Source: a bacterium (GTDB lineage Bacteria > Thermosulfidibacterota > Thermosulfidibacteria > Thermosulfidibacterales > Thermosulfidibacteraceae). Taken from it: a DNA stretch of 6,325 bases. Position 1 is the first letter of the stretch; every line of letters starts with the position of its first letter. The notes below the pieces were generated by a model, which searched no databases, had not been told where the DNA came from, and saw only the letters and a list, made by a program, of their open reading frames with translations. Below, one piece after another: positions 5,340 through 6,325 of the stretch. The translations under genes and the position numbers were made by a program. The stretch covers positions 1-6,325 of the forward strand of contig JALVZS010000208.1 in assembly GCA_027022065.1 (NCBI GenBank). Reading direction: 5' to 3'.

Positions 5340-6062
5340 TTAACTAAGTACATATCCGATTTTTTTCAACAGGGAAAACTCGCCATTTCCGTAAGTCCTT
5401 CCTAATACGTTCATTTTTCCGTCAGGCAAAACCAGAATAACGGAACCGTTACTGACGAACCTGTAAGACCTAATCAGTTCTGCTCCACCCAGAACCAGTC
5501 TTGCAAGTTCCTTGAGGTCGTATATCTCTTTGCCACTTAAAGTAGCATCTCCTGCAGGAGTTATAAACTTTAGAACCTTCTGCAAGGGCAGGTACTCCAT
5601 GAACAGAGTTCTTCCTTTTTCTGTATGTGTGAACCTGACACATTTGATATTATCCTTAATGTATCTGGCAAAGCCTGTAATAGAAACAGCTATGCCACCA
5701 CCGACGTTAACAACTGTTCGTGCAGCATTTCTGTAATCGGTGAAGGTGAACCTTATAACCGTACCCTTTCTGGAGACCCTAACCTTTCTGCTGTCTACTC
5801 CCAAGTCCTGGCTTTTACTAACGCCACCAACAATTCCGAGAAAGAACTCTCCAAAAACGGATGAAGGCAGCAAAACTTCTCCGTTGAAAGGTTCTGCTTC
5901 CTTGTTTTCTTTACCAAGCCTAATAGAAAACTTCTGGTCATGCTTACCGCTACAGGTAAGTCTTATTTCGTCCCTTTCTGGAATAAAAAGCATTCTTATG
6001 TCAGCAGTCCTTGCCTTGTAATCGTAGTAGATTGACTCAAGCATTGCTCTGGTTTGTTCCAT
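5340..6062 (-). CDS. Uncharacterised protein, paralogue A of a tandem pair
   Basis: This 240-aa protein is predicted to be soluble, with no signal peptide, and I do not recognise the family. Homology to the downstream gene is visible end to end: GKH (39-41), EAEPFNGEVLLP (55-66), GEFFLG (71-76), KVRVSRKG..IRFTF (93-107), VRFTHT (142-147), LKELARL (183-189) and LVLPDGKMNVLG (210-221). The protein reads as four strand-rich units each ending in a short helix, near 22-80, 92-137, 139-193 and 200-240. That division is only a visual inference. The ATG at 6062 is fixed by GGAGGTGG at 6067-6074 and lies within the end of the upstream gene. Only 29 nt separate it from paralogue B, so the two are co-transcribed. 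Confidence 0.85.
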   Translation of the reverse strand: MEQTRAMLESIYYDYKARTADIRMLFIPERDEIRLTCSGKHDQKFSIRLGKENKEAEPFNGEVLLPSSVFGEFFLGIVGGVSKSQDLGVDSRKVRVSRKGTVIRFTFTDYRNAARTVVNVGGGIAVSITGFARYIKDNIKCVRFTHTEKGRTLFMEYLPLQKVLKFITPAGDATLSGKEIYDLKELARLVLGGAELIRSYRFVSNGSVILVLPDGKMNVLGRTYGNGEFSLLKKIGYVLS

Positions 6063-6325
6063 TGTTCCACCTCCTCTTAAGAATGTTTTCTCCTATGTAT
6101 TCAAGCTCTGCTGTAAAGAATAACCTTGCTAACATATCCACCCGTTCTGTATCGGCAACATCCACGTAAGGAAGGATTTTCTCGCCGGTCATAGCAAGTA
6201 TCTTTCTAACGGGCAGATTCAGAAATATAAGGGAGTGGTAAACCCTCAAAGGTGAAAAGCTGTCGTTGCCTTGCAGAAAACAAAGCAATAACGCTGCCAA
6301 GGTTTGAGCTGTAAATTCTTCCAAT
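6037..6325 (-). CDS. Uncharacterised protein, C-terminal part (probably 5' partial)
   Basis: At least 95 residues are visible and the frame is open to the window edge. A TTG codon at 6322-6324 could be a start, but nothing upstream can be seen to judge it, so the gene is best treated as cut. The visible part begins with a hydrophobic helical stretch (TLAALLLCFLQ) and contains a second one (YHSLIFLNLPVRKIL). A charged segment follows, then a basic Asn-rich tail. These could be amphipathic helices rather than membrane spans. I recognise no family. It overlaps paralogue A by 26 bp, making it the upstream member of the operon. Confidence 0.6.
   Translation of the reverse strand, partial: LEEFTAQTLAALLLCFLQGNDSFSPLRVYHSLIFLNLPVRKILAMTGEKILPYVDVADTERVDMLARLFFTAELEYIGENILKRRWNNGTNQSNA
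6066..6078 (-). promoter_or_regulatory. Ribosome binding leader of paralogue A
   Basis: AAGAGGAGGTGGA lies 3 nt before the ATG at 6062 and inside the 3' end of the upstream gene, so translation of the two is probably coupled. It is identical to the leader of paralogue B. Confidence 0.65.

Overview
The window looks like an accessory region of a thermophilic bacterium. Genes are compact and overlapping, with strong GGAGG(TG) Shine-Dalgarno sites, many AGA/AGG arginine and ATA isoleucine codons, and proteins rich in Lys and Glu. This resembles Aquificota-type genomes, but no marker gene settles the host and that assignment is tentative. No rRNA, tRNA, transposase or CRISPR array is seen.

Left block, + strand, about 1-1956: a DNA-synthesis cassette of three overlapping genes. 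The 3' end of a DnaE2/ImuC-like C-family polymerase (cut by the window edge) is followed by a separate gene for the OB-fold domain that is normally fused to such polymerases. A PolB-type 3'-5' exonuclease comes next. Each downstream gene starts inside the previous one with its own good ribosome binding site. The likely product set is a split polymerase with an exonuclease that could proofread in trans. This is the most novel-looking part of the window.

Middle block, - strand, about 2007-3180: a Mrr_N-like winged-helix protein with its own promoter, then a perfect 10-bp hairpin, then an exported staphylococcal-nuclease-type thermonuclease. The nuclease converges on the polymerase cassette.

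Spacer, about 3181-3469: very AT-rich, about 20-25% G+C by manual count in 3241-3420. It carries an 8-bp dyad, a consensus-like + strand promoter with no + strand gene behind it, and a short array of TTTGATTGAA repeats. It may be a regulatory region, a small RNA locus or an origin-like element.

Right block, - strand, 3470-6325: an operon of four tightly packed genes. In transcription order these are a partial unknown gene, two full-length diverged paralogues of an unrecognised beta-rich family that share an identical 13-nt leader, and a lipoprotein of unknown function. Overlaps and short gaps imply co-expression. I cannot assign a function to this block.
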